Shown: in pieces, positions 39,670 to 49,239 of the stretch | Numbering within the stretch: position 1 is the first letter of the stretch | Layout: every line of letters begins with the position of its first letter | Assembly: GCA_019339365.1 (NCBI GenBank) | Contig: CP079860.1 | Coordinates: 1,426,001-1,490,000 of the forward strand | Length of the DNA stretch: 64,000 nt | Direction: 5' to 3' | DNA from: Vibrio neptunius | Lineage (GTDB): Bacteria; Pseudomonadota; Gammaproteobacteria; Enterobacterales; Vibrionaceae | Translations under genes and position numbers: made by a program | The notes under the pieces: model-generated | Database searches by the model: none | Told to the model about the DNA's origin: nothing | What the model saw: only the letters and a program-made list of their open reading frames with translations

Positions 39670-41469
39670 TTAGACGGATATATATTGACTTGCACTAGCG
39701 ACAGAAAGAGGCTTAGAAAACCAGTAACCTTGGAGGAATGAAGCCCCCATTTCAGTGAAACGTTTCTGCATCTCAGCATTCTCAATACCTTCTACCACAA
39801 TATCTACATTATGTGATTGGCACAATTGAGTGATGAAGGTCAGATATTCCATAGTGGCAGGGTTGTCGAGACATCGCCAAGCCATCAACTTGTCGACTTT
39901 AATCTGATTTAGGGGGAGGTCAAAAAAGCTATTGAGGGAGCTGTAACCGGATCCGAAATCATCCAAGGAAAGTAAAAAACCATACTGACTCAAACGACTT
40001 AACTGAGATATCGCCCCTTTGTTACCATCGAGAATGATGGTTTCGGTTAATTCCAAGACAATGTTTCTAGTTTCGACGCCATGCTGATCCGCGATTTGCT
40101 TGATCCGATCTGGAAACTGATGATTCAACAGTTGTAAAACGGACACGTTAACATTGACTCGAATATTGGTGCGATGAACGGATAAGTATCGCTTGATGAA
40201 TTGACTCGCTTTAGAAAAGATAAGGTACCCCAGCTCAACGATCAGCCCCTTCTTCTCTGCCACTTCAATAAATTCATCCGGGTAAATTTCTCCAATTTTA
40301 TCGCTTTTCCAACGAACTAATGCTTCGAAGCTGGCGACGCGATTTTTTTTAGCACAGATAATGGGTTGAAACTTTACCGATAGGGTTTGGTTATGAATCG
40401 CATTGGCCAGTTCGCGCTCGATATAGAAGTGTCGGTCAACTTTGCTTTTGGTCTCATTACTGTATACGCCAACTCGGTTACGCTTCTTTTCCCCAGCGAA
40501 TTGACAGGTGCGAGCCGCGATCTTGATGATTTCCTCCGCTGCAAGTCCGATATCAAAGCTGGGGAAAATACCAATACTGATATCGGTACCATACATGTAG
40601 CTGCTACTCTGAAGGGATTCGAGATAAGTCTTGGCGATATTTTCGCCCAGTTGGGTGAGTTCATTGGTTGAATAGTGGCCTCTAACTAGCACGGCAAAAT
40701 CATCAGAACGTACACGATAGATATCAACGAAGTCATCCGTGAATGAATTTAACGCTGTGATAAGGTGTGACATCACGTCGCGTAAAATGTGAGGGCCATA
40801 AGCGCTGAGATAGGAACGAATATCGCCAATCTGGATGTAGACTAATGAATGCAAACCAGGCAGTTGATCAACTAAACCGTCAATATCAATGTTCAGCTTC
40901 TGGCTGTTTGACAGCCCAGAGGCATTATCTCTAAATGCAGCCTGCTGAACGTAGGTTTCCATCAGTTTTCGATCTGAAATATCACGATGACAACCAATCA
41001 TAAAACGATTGCCATTGATGGTTTTGGTCACTGCGGTACCCTCAACCCAAACATATTGACCGGCCTTGTTTTTTACTCGGTATTGAGTCGAAATCTTACG
41101 ATTGTCTTCTTGGATGTGTGCGTCGACTGCATTTTTTAACATGGCTTTGTCCAGCGGGTGAACAAGATTGAGCCACGCATCGAGATGGCACTGCCCTGAG
41201 GCTATATCATAGTTTTCATAAAACGTCGGATTGTAAAAAAAGAGTCTATCATCGTCGGTCATATAGAAAAGACCATCATTAAACACGTCGAACATATGCT
41301 TAAAGTGGTTATCCATTAGCTGATCAAGTTCGGCGCCACTCAGAGCAACGGAGCTTGGCCTTTGTGATGTGTCACTAATAGACTGGCTACTTGAGACAGA
41401 CGAAGCGTTCGATTGTGACGTTTTGTTCTTGATGTTATGTGACATGTAATTCGACGTACCTAAATCCAT
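39670..41469 (-). CDS. PAS - degenerate GGDEF - EAL cyclic-di-GMP phosphodiesterase
   Basis: About 599 aa. A Ser-rich N-terminus is followed by a PAS/PAC sensor (about 50-170; GRP-like YVWVEGTAVT), a degenerate GGDEF domain (RSDDFAVL in place of GGDEF, so no cyclase activity expected) and an EAL domain from about 350. The EAL catalytic set is intact: FEALVRW, NVNVSVLQL, ELTET, DDFGSGYSS, EGIEN and QGYWFSKP. It should hydrolyse c-di-GMP to pGpG. No membrane segment. It is divergent from the response-regulator gene over a 468-base AT-rich gap in which I see no gene. Confidence 0.88.
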   Translation of the reverse strand: MDLGTSNYMSHNIKNKTSQSNASSVSSSQSISDTSQRPSSVALSGAELDQLMDNHFKHMFDVFNDGLFYMTDDDRLFFYNPTFYENYDIASGQCHLDAWLNLVHPLDKAMLKNAVDAHIQEDNRKISTQYRVKNKAGQYVWVEGTAVTKTINGNRFMIGCHRDISDRKLMETYVQQAAFRDNASGLSNSQKLNIDIDGLVDQLPGLHSLVYIQIGDIRSYLSAYGPHILRDVMSHLITALNSFTDDFVDIYRVRSDDFAVLVRGHYSTNELTQLGENIAKTYLESLQSSSYMYGTDISIGIFPSFDIGLAAEEIIKIAARTCQFAGEKKRNRVGVYSNETKSKVDRHFYIERELANAIHNQTLSVKFQPIICAKKNRVASFEALVRWKSDKIGEIYPDEFIEVAEKKGLIVELGYLIFSKASQFIKRYLSVHRTNIRVNVNVSVLQLLNHQFPDRIKQIADQHGVETRNIVLELTETIILDGNKGAISQLSRLSQYGFLLSLDDFGSGYSSLNSFFDLPLNQIKVDKLMAWRCLDNPATMEYLTFITQLCQSHNVDIVVEGIENAEMQKRFTEMGASFLQGYWFSKPLSVASASQYISV

Positions 41470-41937
41470 CACGCGAAAAGCCTTTCATAAGCTAAAGTTA
41501 TGAATTTAAAAATATATTCGATGTAACCTATAGTTTTAACATGAAATATTTGTTGAGCTCCAGCAGTGAGTCAAGTATGAGACAGTAATTTTAAGCTTTT
41601 ATTGATATGCGTTCATCTTTTGCACTTAAATACTCTTATTTTAGCTGAGTAATTGGTAAAAATGAGATGTTACCCCTTTGTCTTCAATGAGGCTCTGTCA
41701 AATCATCTTAACAGGATGACTAAGAAGACAGCATGAGAGGCAGATGATGAGATGTGAAAGAGAGAACTGTGCGTAAATTCACCAAACTATTTCCTATTTA
41801 AATATATATTTATCAGTTATTTAGAGAGTTACTGCAATTGTTTGATTTTGACAGAACTCTGATAAAACTATCGTATTAATCCGCTCCTGGTTTCTATACC
41901 CTAACCAACCATTTCTCAAGATGAAAACAGTTGAATA

Positions 41938-43581
41938 ATGTTCGGCCAAATCCAAAACGTGAGCCAAGCGGGCGTACTGATCGCCGACGATTCTCCATTG
42001 GTCATAGCTAATCTCAAAATGCTGCTCAGAGAGTCGGGCTTTAGTGACCGTCTGATCTATACGGCTAAGAATGTCGGCTCGATTTATAAAACCCTTCGAG
42101 AGATTTCGATCGACTTGTTTATCTGCGACTATCGATTTGGCAAAGTGCTCACAGGTAAACAAATTTTTGAAGAGTGCCGCTATCATGGATTGCTTCGTCC
42201 TCAATGTGCATTTGTCATGCTCACTAGCGAGACGAATGGAGAAGTGGTGCGTTCAATTCTTGAGGTGGAGCCGGATGAGTATGTGCTTAAGCCATATTCT
42301 TTGTATGCCTTCAAGAAGCGTATTTTACGTGTGTACAGGCGTAAGCAAGTGATGTCCTCATTGTTATTGAGTGCACAACAGTGTGATGTTTCGGATCTTG
42401 AGGAAACCTTCTTTAAAGCGCTGAAGTGTTATCCTGAATACGCCACTCATATTTTGCGTATTCAAGGTGATCTATACCTCAGCCAGCGACGGACGCGACA
42501 AGCGATAGCGCACTTTCAGGCTTGCCGAACAAAGCGCAATAGTCAATGGGCAACGACTGGTCATGCAATGGCTTTAATCGAAATGGGGGAGCTAAGTCAA
42601 GCGCAGTCTCTTCTTGAGCAATGGATTGATGATACGGGTAAACAACCTTCAGTAGTGTCAGATAGTATAGCGCTGTGTTGTTTACTAAGAAAAGACCAGC
42701 GGGGAGCAAAGCAAGCCCTAGCTCAAGCGCTTAAGTTTTCCAAAGGCAATGTACCTCGTCTATTAGCGTATACTCGACTGTGTGAAATCGAAGATAACCT
42801 TGAGGAAGCGATGAGTGGTTTTGCACTATACCGTCAGCAAATTGCCAACACTCGCCACAACACTTTATCGAGTGCAATCTATGCTTTGCGACTAAAATTG
42901 ACGGTTGCAAAGGCGCAAGGATGTTCTATCTCAATGTCAGCGCAGAATGAATTGCATAAACTCATGAAGGTCGACTTATCTGAAAATGAGAGACTTGCAT
43001 TGACGTTGGTCGAGGTACATATTGAATTGCACGATAGCAACTATAAAGTTGCTCGAATTAAGCTAGCTGATTTGCTCAAGAACTATCATCAATTAGATTT
43101 GTCATGGCTCCATTACCTGTTGTATCTACTCTACGAGACAGACAATTACCATTGGTTTGATGAAGTGACGAATTGGGTTCGCAATCGCGGGATAGATGAG
43201 ACACCTTCGCTGGAAGCATGCTCTTTGCAGCTTATGCTGGAGAATCAGATTGAACGTAGTCAAAAACGTAAGTCCACGTTAGATCGTCTTCTATGGCAAG
43301 TTGATCAATATGCATTTCAATCAACAGAGAAGGCGATCGGACTCTGCTTAGAAGTATTTAAATCTAGGCGTCAATGTGTGCAGGTAGCCAATAAGTTATT
43401 GTTACTACTTAACCGAGAAATCCCCAAAAAGATTGGTCCAGAAGAGGTAAAAAAGGCGATCTTTGACTGCCAAGCCGCGATTAGCTACACATCGAGTTTA
43501 AGAAAGACTGAGCGGCTTGATGCACTGAAGCATCTCAATCTGGCGAAGCAGAAATTCAATCGCACACTGTCGACAGTATAA
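41938..43581 (+). CDS. Response regulator with C-terminal TPR-like domain
   Basis: 547 aa. Residues 10-130 are a CheY-like receiver: acidic pocket ADDSP, phospho-acceptor Asp in FICDYRFG near residue 60, Thr in MLTSE and Lys in VLKPYS. The rest is helical with TPR-type repeats (AIAHFQACRTKRNSQWATTGHA). No output enzyme or DNA-binding domain is seen, so it probably acts by protein contact. Relatives with the same layout occur in vibrios. Divergent from the EAL phosphodiesterase, which may share its control. Confidence 0.85.
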   Translation: MFGQIQNVSQAGVLIADDSPLVIANLKMLLRESGFSDRLIYTAKNVGSIYKTLREISIDLFICDYRFGKVLTGKQIFEECRYHGLLRPQCAFVMLTSETNGEVVRSILEVEPDEYVLKPYSLYAFKKRILRVYRRKQVMSSLLLSAQQCDVSDLEETFFKALKCYPEYATHILRIQGDLYLSQRRTRQAIAHFQACRTKRNSQWATTGHAMALIEMGELSQAQSLLEQWIDDTGKQPSVVSDSIALCCLLRKDQRGAKQALAQALKFSKGNVPRLLAYTRLCEIEDNLEEAMSGFALYRQQIANTRHNTLSSAIYALRLKLTVAKAQGCSISMSAQNELHKLMKVDLSENERLALTLVEVHIELHDSNYKVARIKLADLLKNYHQLDLSWLHYLLYLLYETDNYHWFDEVTNWVRNRGIDETPSLEACSLQLMLENQIERSQKRKSTLDRLLWQVDQYAFQSTEKAIGLCLEVFKSRRQCVQVANKLLLLLNREIPKKIGPEEVKKAIFDCQAAISYTSSLRKTERLDALKHLNLAKQKFNRTLSTV

Positions 43582-43656
43582 TGTCGTCTTGCCGTGCATC
43601 AGGTTAAGTTAAATGGCTGGCCTGTCTCGCCACAAGTCAATCTTGATCTGAGACGG

Positions 43657-44452
43657 TTATATTCCATTTTCAAAATAGGCTTTGATAATGCTGTCAATTT
43701 CACCAGTTTCTTTCAGCTTGTTCAGTGATTGGTTGAATTTTTTGATGAAATCTTTTTAAAGGGATAACTATCAGGGGCACGGTTGGTAAAACCGAGATAG
43801 CCTTGCTCGCTGCTGACTACTGCACCGAGTGTTAGTTGCCAGTCCTGTGGTAATAAGCCCTCATTGGTCATGCGTTTAATTTCCCATAAAATCGACAGCC
43901 TATCGTTCATATAGCAGTCAGTTTTCTTCTCATACAGGTTGATGATATTGGGGCGATTCCCTTGGCTTCTAAAAGAGTGATGTCTCCTGACTTAACGGCA
44001 TCCCAAAACGTCTGCCCACCAAGCGCGAAGGCCTCATTGACACCCACTGTTAACCCTAGATAATCCTGGGGCCACTGAGTTAAAGCGCGTTCTTTTATCC
44101 TGTCTGGGTGACAAAATACGACCACTTCCTCATCAAGAATAGGTTTGGAATATGGAGAAATATAACGGCGTCGATCGGAATAATAATAGGGAGGGTAGAG
44201 TGCAAAGCCTTGACCCACTTTAAGCATCTTGAGACCGCGCTTCCATGGGACAGGGACCAATTCTATATCGTAGTCCGGCATTTGTTCGAAGACTCGACGG
44301 AGTATGTCACTGTAGATGCCTTTGGCAACCCCATCCTCACCGTAACTGTAAGGAGGGTAGGAATCGTCTCCATACACCACAACTTTCGTTGGTGGATGAT
44401 AAGCCATTGTTTGCCATGAAAATAGCAACAGAACAAGTGTCCATTTGAGCAA
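43657..44452 (-). pseudogene. Family-3 solute-binding protein, broken by two frameshifts
   Basis: Three frames joined give a 265-aa periplasmic binding protein with a signal peptide (MLKWTLVLLLFSWQTMAY). Landmarks are YGDDSYPPYSYGEDGVAKGIYSDI and VPVPWKRGLKML. The first break (about 43967, in GGGAA) loses one base: LLEAKGNRPNIINLYEKKT becomes GIAPISS. The second, in an A5 run (T5 near 43753-43757), loses one A: FKKDFIKKFNQ becomes FKKISSKN. The restored end is GEIDSIIKAYFENGI. Two indels make either genuine decay or poor local sequence possible. Confidence 0.8.
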
Positions 44453-44554
44453 AGCGAGTACCCTTACGATGCGGTTTCTATGTTTAACTTTAGTTTATTT
44501 ATGAGCAGATAGGCATTAGACTCAGTTTTTTTCCAAGTACCGTTGAAACAAAAC

Positions 44555-44971
44555 ATGACAGATGACTACGAAAATGAGCAAGAAATTGAGATCGAAGCAA
44601 TAGGGATTGAGGTTTCATCTCAGCCAATTGAACTGTATAAGGTATTCAAAATTGCTAACCTTGTTGGCGGAGGTGGTGAAGCGAAACACATTATCTCAGA
44701 GGGTTATGTGGCTGTTAATGGAGAACTTGAAACCCGTAAACGTCGTAAAATGTACGATGGTGACTTCTTCGAATTTAACCAAGAGTATTATGTTGTTGTC
44801 TGCGATGCCCCAGTGACTGAAGAGCAAGAAGAGGCTGCTAGCCAGCCAGCGCTTAGACCAGATAACAAGAGTAAGCCATCACAAAAGCGCAAAGCCCACA
44901 AAGACAAAAGCGACAAGAAGAAAGAGACCAAGAAAAACGAAATCGGGCGTTCAAATATTGATTTTCTTTAA
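44555..44971 (+). CDS. S4-domain RNA-binding protein (YbcJ-like) with basic tail
   Basis: 138 aa. Residues 20-85 match the short S4 RNA-binding domain seen in E. coli YbcJ (LYKVFKIANLVGGGGEAK, ISEGYVAVNGELETRKRRK). The last 45 residues are a Lys-rich, low-complexity tail that may add RNA affinity. The start is the first ATG; a TTG four codons earlier is possible, and no strong ribosome site marks either. It probably acts on ribosome or RNA metabolism; the role is not known. Confidence 0.8.
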   Translation: MTDDYENEQEIEIEAIGIEVSSQPIELYKVFKIANLVGGGGEAKHIISEGYVAVNGELETRKRRKMYDGDFFEFNQEYYVVVCDAPVTEEQEEAASQPALRPDNKSKPSQKRKAHKDKSDKKKETKKNEIGRSNIDFL

Positions 44972-44985
44972 CGCTTAACCCTTCA

Positions 44986-45008
44986 GCGTGCTCAATTCTG
45001 GAGCACGC
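44986..45008 (+). terminator. Hairpin after the S4 protein gene
   Basis: GCGTGCTC (44986-44993) pairs with GAGCACGC (45001-45008) around a 7-base loop, 15 bases past the stop. No T tract, so termination strength is uncertain. Confidence 0.5.
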
Positions 45009-45111
45009 AAATACACCACCGATAACTACCTAACTTACAGAAAATATTATATTTTTCCTTTCCATAACAAATGTAAAAAACGTAAAGCACTGATGACATC
45101 CTCATAAACGT

Positions 45112-45132
45112 AAATGATAATAGCTTGCATTT
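45112..45132 (+). promoter_or_regulatory. Fur-box-like site upstream of vctP
   Basis: An AAATG...CATTT inverted repeat containing ATGATAATAG lies 20 bases before the vctP ATG. It resembles the Fur consensus (GATAATGATAATCATTATC), as expected for a siderophore importer. Iron repression is inferred. Confidence 0.55.
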
Positions 45133-45152
45133 GTGATTATGGAGTCCGAACA

Positions 45153-46064
45153 ATGAAATTGTCTACCGTCGCGCTGACCGCAGGATTATTGGCATTCAAC
45201 GTCAATGCTAAATTAGTGGAAATTGAACACGCACAAGGTGTGACCAAGTTAGAAACCAACCCTAAGAGGGTTGTGGTGATAGGCCTAGGCGCATTAGATA
45301 CGGTGAAAGCGTTTAATGTCAAACCAGTTGCGATTTCGACTGTTAGCATGTTCCCCGATTATTTGTCCGAATACCGTGACTATGAATTCACTTCGGCGGG
45401 GAGTCTTCACGAACCCGATTTTGAAACTATTTATACGCAAAAGCCTGATCTGATCATCATAGGTACACGTGCGGCAGCAAAATACAAAGAGCTCTCTGAA
45501 ATTGCACCCACCATTGTTTACGCTTCAGATGCCAGTAAAGGCTACTGGGAAAGCACCCAACAGCAATGGCGCAATCTTGGTAAAGTGTTTGAAAAGCAGG
45601 ATTTTGTAGAGCAAAAAATTGAGCAGTTAGATAAAGAATTCAAATCGATTCAAGCCTCCAACAGCCAAAACGGCTTAGATGCACTCACTGTGATGAGCGC
45701 TGGCGGCAATATCACCACTTTCGGTGCGCAGTCACGTTTTTCTGCCATTTACAAAGATTTCGGTTTTCAAGAGTCGGTAAAAGGGATCAAAGAGAGCCGC
45801 CATGGCGACCTAGTCTCTTACGAGTTTATTCGCGAAACCGATCCCTCAGCTCTGTTAGTAATTGATAAGGATATCCTTATTAACAAAGGTAAAGGCAGTA
45901 CAGTCAAACGTGATTTCGAAAATGAGTTGGTCAAAGCCACTCAAGCCTACCAAAACAAAAAAATGGCCTACCTAGACATCAATGCTTGGTATTTATCGAT
46001 TTCAGGTATGCGCGCAACAGAGCAAATGATCGAAGACGTGAAAATCGCCTCTGGTATCAACTGA
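45153..46064 (+). CDS. vctP: Catecholate siderophore ABC transporter, substrate-binding protein
   Basis: A 303-aa class III periplasmic binding protein (FatB/VctP/CeuE type). The start at 45153 has GGAG upstream and gives the signal peptide MKLSTVALTAGLLAFNVNA. Core motifs are NPKRVVVIGLGALDTVKAF, KPDLIIIGTRAA and ISGMRATEQMI. In Vibrio cholerae the VctPDGC system imports ferric catecholates such as vibriobactin and enterobactin; the same gene order holds here. A strong terminator separates it from the permease genes. Confidence 0.85.
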   Translation: MKLSTVALTAGLLAFNVNAKLVEIEHAQGVTKLETNPKRVVVIGLGALDTVKAFNVKPVAISTVSMFPDYLSEYRDYEFTSAGSLHEPDFETIYTQKPDLIIIGTRAAAKYKELSEIAPTIVYASDASKGYWESTQQQWRNLGKVFEKQDFVEQKIEQLDKEFKSIQASNSQNGLDALTVMSAGGNITTFGAQSRFSAIYKDFGFQESVKGIKESRHGDLVSYEFIRETDPSALLVIDKDILINKGKGSTVKRDFENELVKATQAYQNKKMAYLDINAWYLSISGMRATEQMIEDVKIASGIN

Positions 46065-46087
46065 TCCTCCTAACAAGATTTACGCCA

Positions 46088-46118
46088 CCTCAAGCCAAAG
46101 TGGCTTGAGGTTTTTTTG
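46088..46118 (+). terminator. Terminator between vctP and vctD
   Basis: CCTCAAGCCA (46088-46097) and TGGCTTGAGG (46101-46110) form a 10-bp stem followed by seven Ts. It is inside the operon and probably limits permease and ATPase expression relative to the binding protein. Confidence 0.85.
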
Positions 46119-46135
46119 CGTCGTAAGGGTTTACA

Positions 46136-47074
46136 TTGAAAAAACTGTTATTGGCTCTAATACTCCTGAGCGGATGTTCAATTTTTGTTGGCGTTGGGCA
46201 ACTGAATATCACTGGTTTAATTGCAGGTGATAGGGACAGTTGGCATTTGTTGCTTGCCAGTCGTATCCCTCGACTGGTCGCTGTGCTATTGGCAGGTGCA
46301 GGACTGAGCATTGCTGGCTTGATAATGCAGCAGATCAGCCAGAACAGATTTGCTTCGCCATCCACCTCTGGGACGATTGAATGTGCGATGCTGGGATATG
46401 TACTTAGCTTAGTGGTCTTTGGCAATGGTCAGCAATTGTGGTTGATTTTCACCGTTTCAATGTTGGGTACATTACTGTTTGTACAGTTCATTAACCGCAT
46501 TCAGTTTAAGAATGCAGTGTTTGTCCCGCTTATTGGAATCATTTTTGGTAACGTGGTCGATTCGCTCGCGACATTTGTCGCCTACAAATACGATGCATTG
46601 CAAAACCTATCGAGTTGGACAGTGGCTAACTTTGCCAACCTGCTACAGGGCGATTACGAGCTGCTTTACATTGCGGTGCCAGTGGCCATTTTCAGCTATC
46701 TGTATGCGGCAAGGATTTCGGCGGTGGGGTTAGGGAAAGATTTCGCTGTCAACCTAGGTTTGAACTATCAACAAGTGCTGATTATCGGTATTTTGCTGGT
46801 CTCCGTGATGTCTGCTTCCGTGGTGATGATCGTAGGGATGTTACCTTTCCTTGGGCTGATTGTTCCTAACTTGGTCAGTCGATTTTATGGAGACAACCTG
46901 CGTCGCAACATTCCGCTTACTGCGATTATCGGTGCTCTGATCGTCCTTAGCTGTGACCTAGCAAGTCGATTGATTATCTTCCCCTATGAAATTCCAATTT
47001 CGACCATTATCAGTATTTTGGGCGGTAGTGTGTTTATCTACTTCATCTTAAAGGGACACAAACATGCAGGATAA
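46136..47074 (+). CDS. vctD: Siderophore ABC transporter permease
   Basis: A 312-aa FecCD-family permease with about nine membrane segments. It starts with TTG after ribosome site AAGGG. Typical features are SRIPRLVAVLLAGAGLSIAGLIMQ and GMLPFLGLIVPNLVSRFYG. It pairs with VctG to form the inner-membrane channel. It overlaps vctG by 11 bases. Confidence 0.85.
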   Translation: MKKLLLALILLSGCSIFVGVGQLNITGLIAGDRDSWHLLLASRIPRLVAVLLAGAGLSIAGLIMQQISQNRFASPSTSGTIECAMLGYVLSLVVFGNGQQLWLIFTVSMLGTLLFVQFINRIQFKNAVFVPLIGIIFGNVVDSLATFVAYKYDALQNLSSWTVANFANLLQGDYELLYIAVPVAIFSYLYAARISAVGLGKDFAVNLGLNYQQVLIIGILLVSVMSASVVMIVGMLPFLGLIVPNLVSRFYGDNLRRNIPLTAIIGALIVLSCDLASRLIIFPYEIPISTIISILGGSVFIYFILKGHKHAG

Positions 47075-48014
47075 GATGAAGCTGATAGGGCTAGTAGCCA
47101 CTGCATTGCTGTTTTGCTTTTTGTTTATTGGAATCGGGTTAAATGCCGACAACTATCAGTACTTTCTTTCTCGGCGTGTGCCGAAAGTATTGGCAATGAT
47201 TGTTGCTGGTCTCGCGATAGGACAGTCATCGTTGGCTTTTCAGACCATCACGCACAACCGAATTCTCACGCCGAGTATCATGGGTTTCGACTCGCTGTAC
47301 ATGTTTACTCAGGTACTGGTTGTGGTCATATTTGGCGGCTTAAGCAGTATCGCGATGAATGCGTATTTTAATTTCAGTGTGTCTGTTGTGGTTATGCTGG
47401 CTTTTTCCTTGTTGTTGTTCAGTTTCTACTTCAAAGGAGAAACACAGAACTTAATGGTCTTGTTGTTGCTAGGCGTGATATTAGGACAATTGTTTGGCAG
47501 CGTTTCCTCCTTCTTTATTATGTTGATGGATCCGAGTGACTTCGCGTCGGTACAAGCCAACATGTTTGCCAGTTTTAACAACATCAGCGTTGAACTTGTC
47601 TATTTGTGTACGCCACTGCTTTTGTTAATTAGTGCACTGTTGTACCGAATGAACCGTTTGCTGGATGTCTTCTGGTTAGATAAAGACAATGCCACTAGCC
47701 TTGGGGTTGATGTGAAACGAACGACGCTATGCGTTTTGCTATTGTCGGCCGCGCTGATCGCTATTTCGACTGCATTGGTGGGGCCGATTATGTTCTTTGG
47801 TCTTTTGGTGACTAACTTGACTCGTGAATGGTTCAATAGCTATCAACATAGAGTTTTGTTGCTGGGGGTCTCTCTACTTTCAGTTGTCGCTCTACTCAGT
47901 GGTCAGTGGATAGTAGAAAAAGTATTTGGTTTTTCTACGACACTCAGTGTGGTTATCAACTTTGTGGGCGGTATTTACTTCCTCACTATGTTGCTGCGTA
48001 ACCGAATCATATAG
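47064..48014 (+). CDS. vctG: Siderophore ABC transporter permease
   Basis: A 316-aa FecCD-family permease, second half of the channel. SRRVPKVLAMIVAGLAIGQS and TALVGPIMFFGLLVTNL are the family blocks. Its start overlaps the end of vctD, indicating translational coupling, and its stop is 7 bases before vctC. Confidence 0.85.
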   Translation: MQDKMKLIGLVATALLFCFLFIGIGLNADNYQYFLSRRVPKVLAMIVAGLAIGQSSLAFQTITHNRILTPSIMGFDSLYMFTQVLVVVIFGGLSSIAMNAYFNFSVSVVVMLAFSLLLFSFYFKGETQNLMVLLLLGVILGQLFGSVSSFFIMLMDPSDFASVQANMFASFNNISVELVYLCTPLLLLISALLYRMNRLLDVFWLDKDNATSLGVDVKRTTLCVLLLSAALIAISTALVGPIMFFGLLVTNLTREWFNSYQHRVLLLGVSLLSVVALLSGQWIVEKVFGFSTTLSVVINFVGGIYFLTMLLRNRII

Positions 48015-48021
48015 AGGTTTT

Positions 48022-48777
48022 ATGATTAAATTGCAGAATTTGACCAAGTGGTTTGGTCAATCAAAAGTCGTCTCTGATGCCAGTGCCGATTTTGAAAAGG
48101 GTAAGGTGACGTCAATCATTGGCCCGAATGGTGCAGGCAAAAGCACCTTACTTTCAATGGCTAGCCGACTGATCACTCAAGATGAAGGGCAAGTGTTCAT
48201 CGACTGCAAATCTTTAACAGATTGGGATACCAAAGCGTTGGCGAAAAGGCTGGCGGTGCTGCGCCAAGCCAACAACATTACAATGCGATTTACCGTGAGG
48301 GAAATGGTGTCATTTGGTCGATTTCCATACAGTCAGGGTAAGCTCACGGACGACGATCAACAGGTGATCGAAACATCGATATCTTATCTCGATTTGTTGG
48401 ACATCCAACATAAATATCTTGATGAGCTGAGTGGAGGTCAGCGACAACTGGCTTTTATTGCCATGGTGATGGCTCAAGATACAGATTATGTTTTTCTGGA
48501 TGAACCTCTGAATAACCTCGATATCAAGCACTCATTACAAATTATGCGCAACGTTGGACGCCTCGCACATGAGATGAATAAAGCCGTCGTGGTCGTCATT
48601 CATGATATCAATTTTGCTGCGTGTTATTCGGACAATATTATCGCGCTTAAGAAGGGTAAAGTGGTGGCTCAGGGGACGGTTAATCAAGTGATCCAGTCAG
48701 ACATATTAGAGAAGATCTACGAAACGCCGTTTAACATCATTGAAGTTGATGGTAAAAGGATGTGCACCTATTATTGA
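48022..48777 (+). CDS. vctC: Siderophore ABC transporter ATP-binding protein
   Basis: A 252-aa FepC-type ATPase. The start is the ATG at 48022, four bases after GAGG; the longer frame from 47926 only overlaps vctG. Walker A is GPNGAGKSTLL, the signature LSGGQRQL, Walker B YVFLDEPLNNLD and the switch His in VVVIHD. It energises ferric-siderophore import. Confidence 0.88.
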   Translation: MIKLQNLTKWFGQSKVVSDASADFEKGKVTSIIGPNGAGKSTLLSMASRLITQDEGQVFIDCKSLTDWDTKALAKRLAVLRQANNITMRFTVREMVSFGRFPYSQGKLTDDDQQVIETSISYLDLLDIQHKYLDELSGGQRQLAFIAMVMAQDTDYVFLDEPLNNLDIKHSLQIMRNVGRLAHEMNKAVVVVIHDINFAACYSDNIIALKKGKVVAQGTVNQVIQSDILEKIYETPFNIIEVDGKRMCTYY

Positions 48778-48802
48778 AACCAAAGCGCTGTCGACAAAAC
48801 AC

Positions 48803-48964
48803 TTATTCTCTAATAGGGACGTCAAACTGTGAGGGAACCCCTTTTATAGAGCCGTCAGTAGAAATAGAAAGTGGCAAGCCTACAGCCAAGTGATCAAAAC
48901 CATGTGGTTTGAACACGGCTAACTGTTGCTTGGCTTTGGTAGCGGAAAGGATGATAAGTGTGAC
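48803..48964 (-). pseudogene. Possible gene remnant, about 54 codons
   Basis: A minus-strand frame between two stops reads like protein ([20 protein letters not shown]...[12 protein letters not shown]) but lacks an ATG, GTG or TTG start. It may be the C-terminal relic of a deleted gene. Family not recognised. It occupies most of the 234-base gap between vctC and the 62-aa gene. Confidence 0.3.
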
Positions 48965-48978
48965 TTAGGTTAGATTGC

Positions 48979-49003
48979 AAAAGAAAGCCCTGCAAAGCAG
49001 GGC
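48979..49003 (-). terminator. Terminator of the 62-aa gene
   Basis: GCCCTGC (48987-48993) and GCAGGGC (48997-49003) form a short perfect stem. Read on the minus strand it is followed by TTTCTTTT. Confidence 0.7.
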
Positions 49004-49011
49004 ATTCGTCG

Positions 49012-49200
49012 TTAATACCAATCATCCTCGGGGAATAGTTTTCCCTCTGGTGCGTAGGGGTCATCATCGAAAGGTTGTGCGGCTTTGCCCCGCAAACTCT
49101 CTAATTGATGCTCAAGCATTTGTACCGTGTCGTAATCACCCTCTGAGCAAGCCACATAGATTTGTTGCTCAATAGCGCGAATGTTATCTCTAATATTCAT
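49012..49200 (-). CDS. Small conserved-looking protein, 62 aa
   Basis: A short acidic soluble protein (start MNIRDNIRAIEQQIYVACSEGDYD, end PEDDWY). The start ATG has an excellent ribosome site (GGAGG five to six bases upstream), and a terminator follows at once, so it is a real gene. The helix EQQIYVACSEGDYDTVQMLEHQLESL suggests a coiled pair. Function unknown. It lies 39 bases downstream of cti and may be co-transcribed. Confidence 0.7.
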   Translation of the reverse strand: MNIRDNIRAIEQQIYVACSEGDYDTVQMLEHQLESLRGKAAQPFDDDPYAPEGKLFPEDDWY

Positions 49201-49239
49201 GCCCACCTCCCGCGTTTGAAAACGCTCGGTTGAACAGTT

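Noticed and set aside
47926..48021. N-terminal extension of VctC
   Set aside because: It lies within vctG; the ATG at 48022 has GAGG directly upstream and matches the family start.
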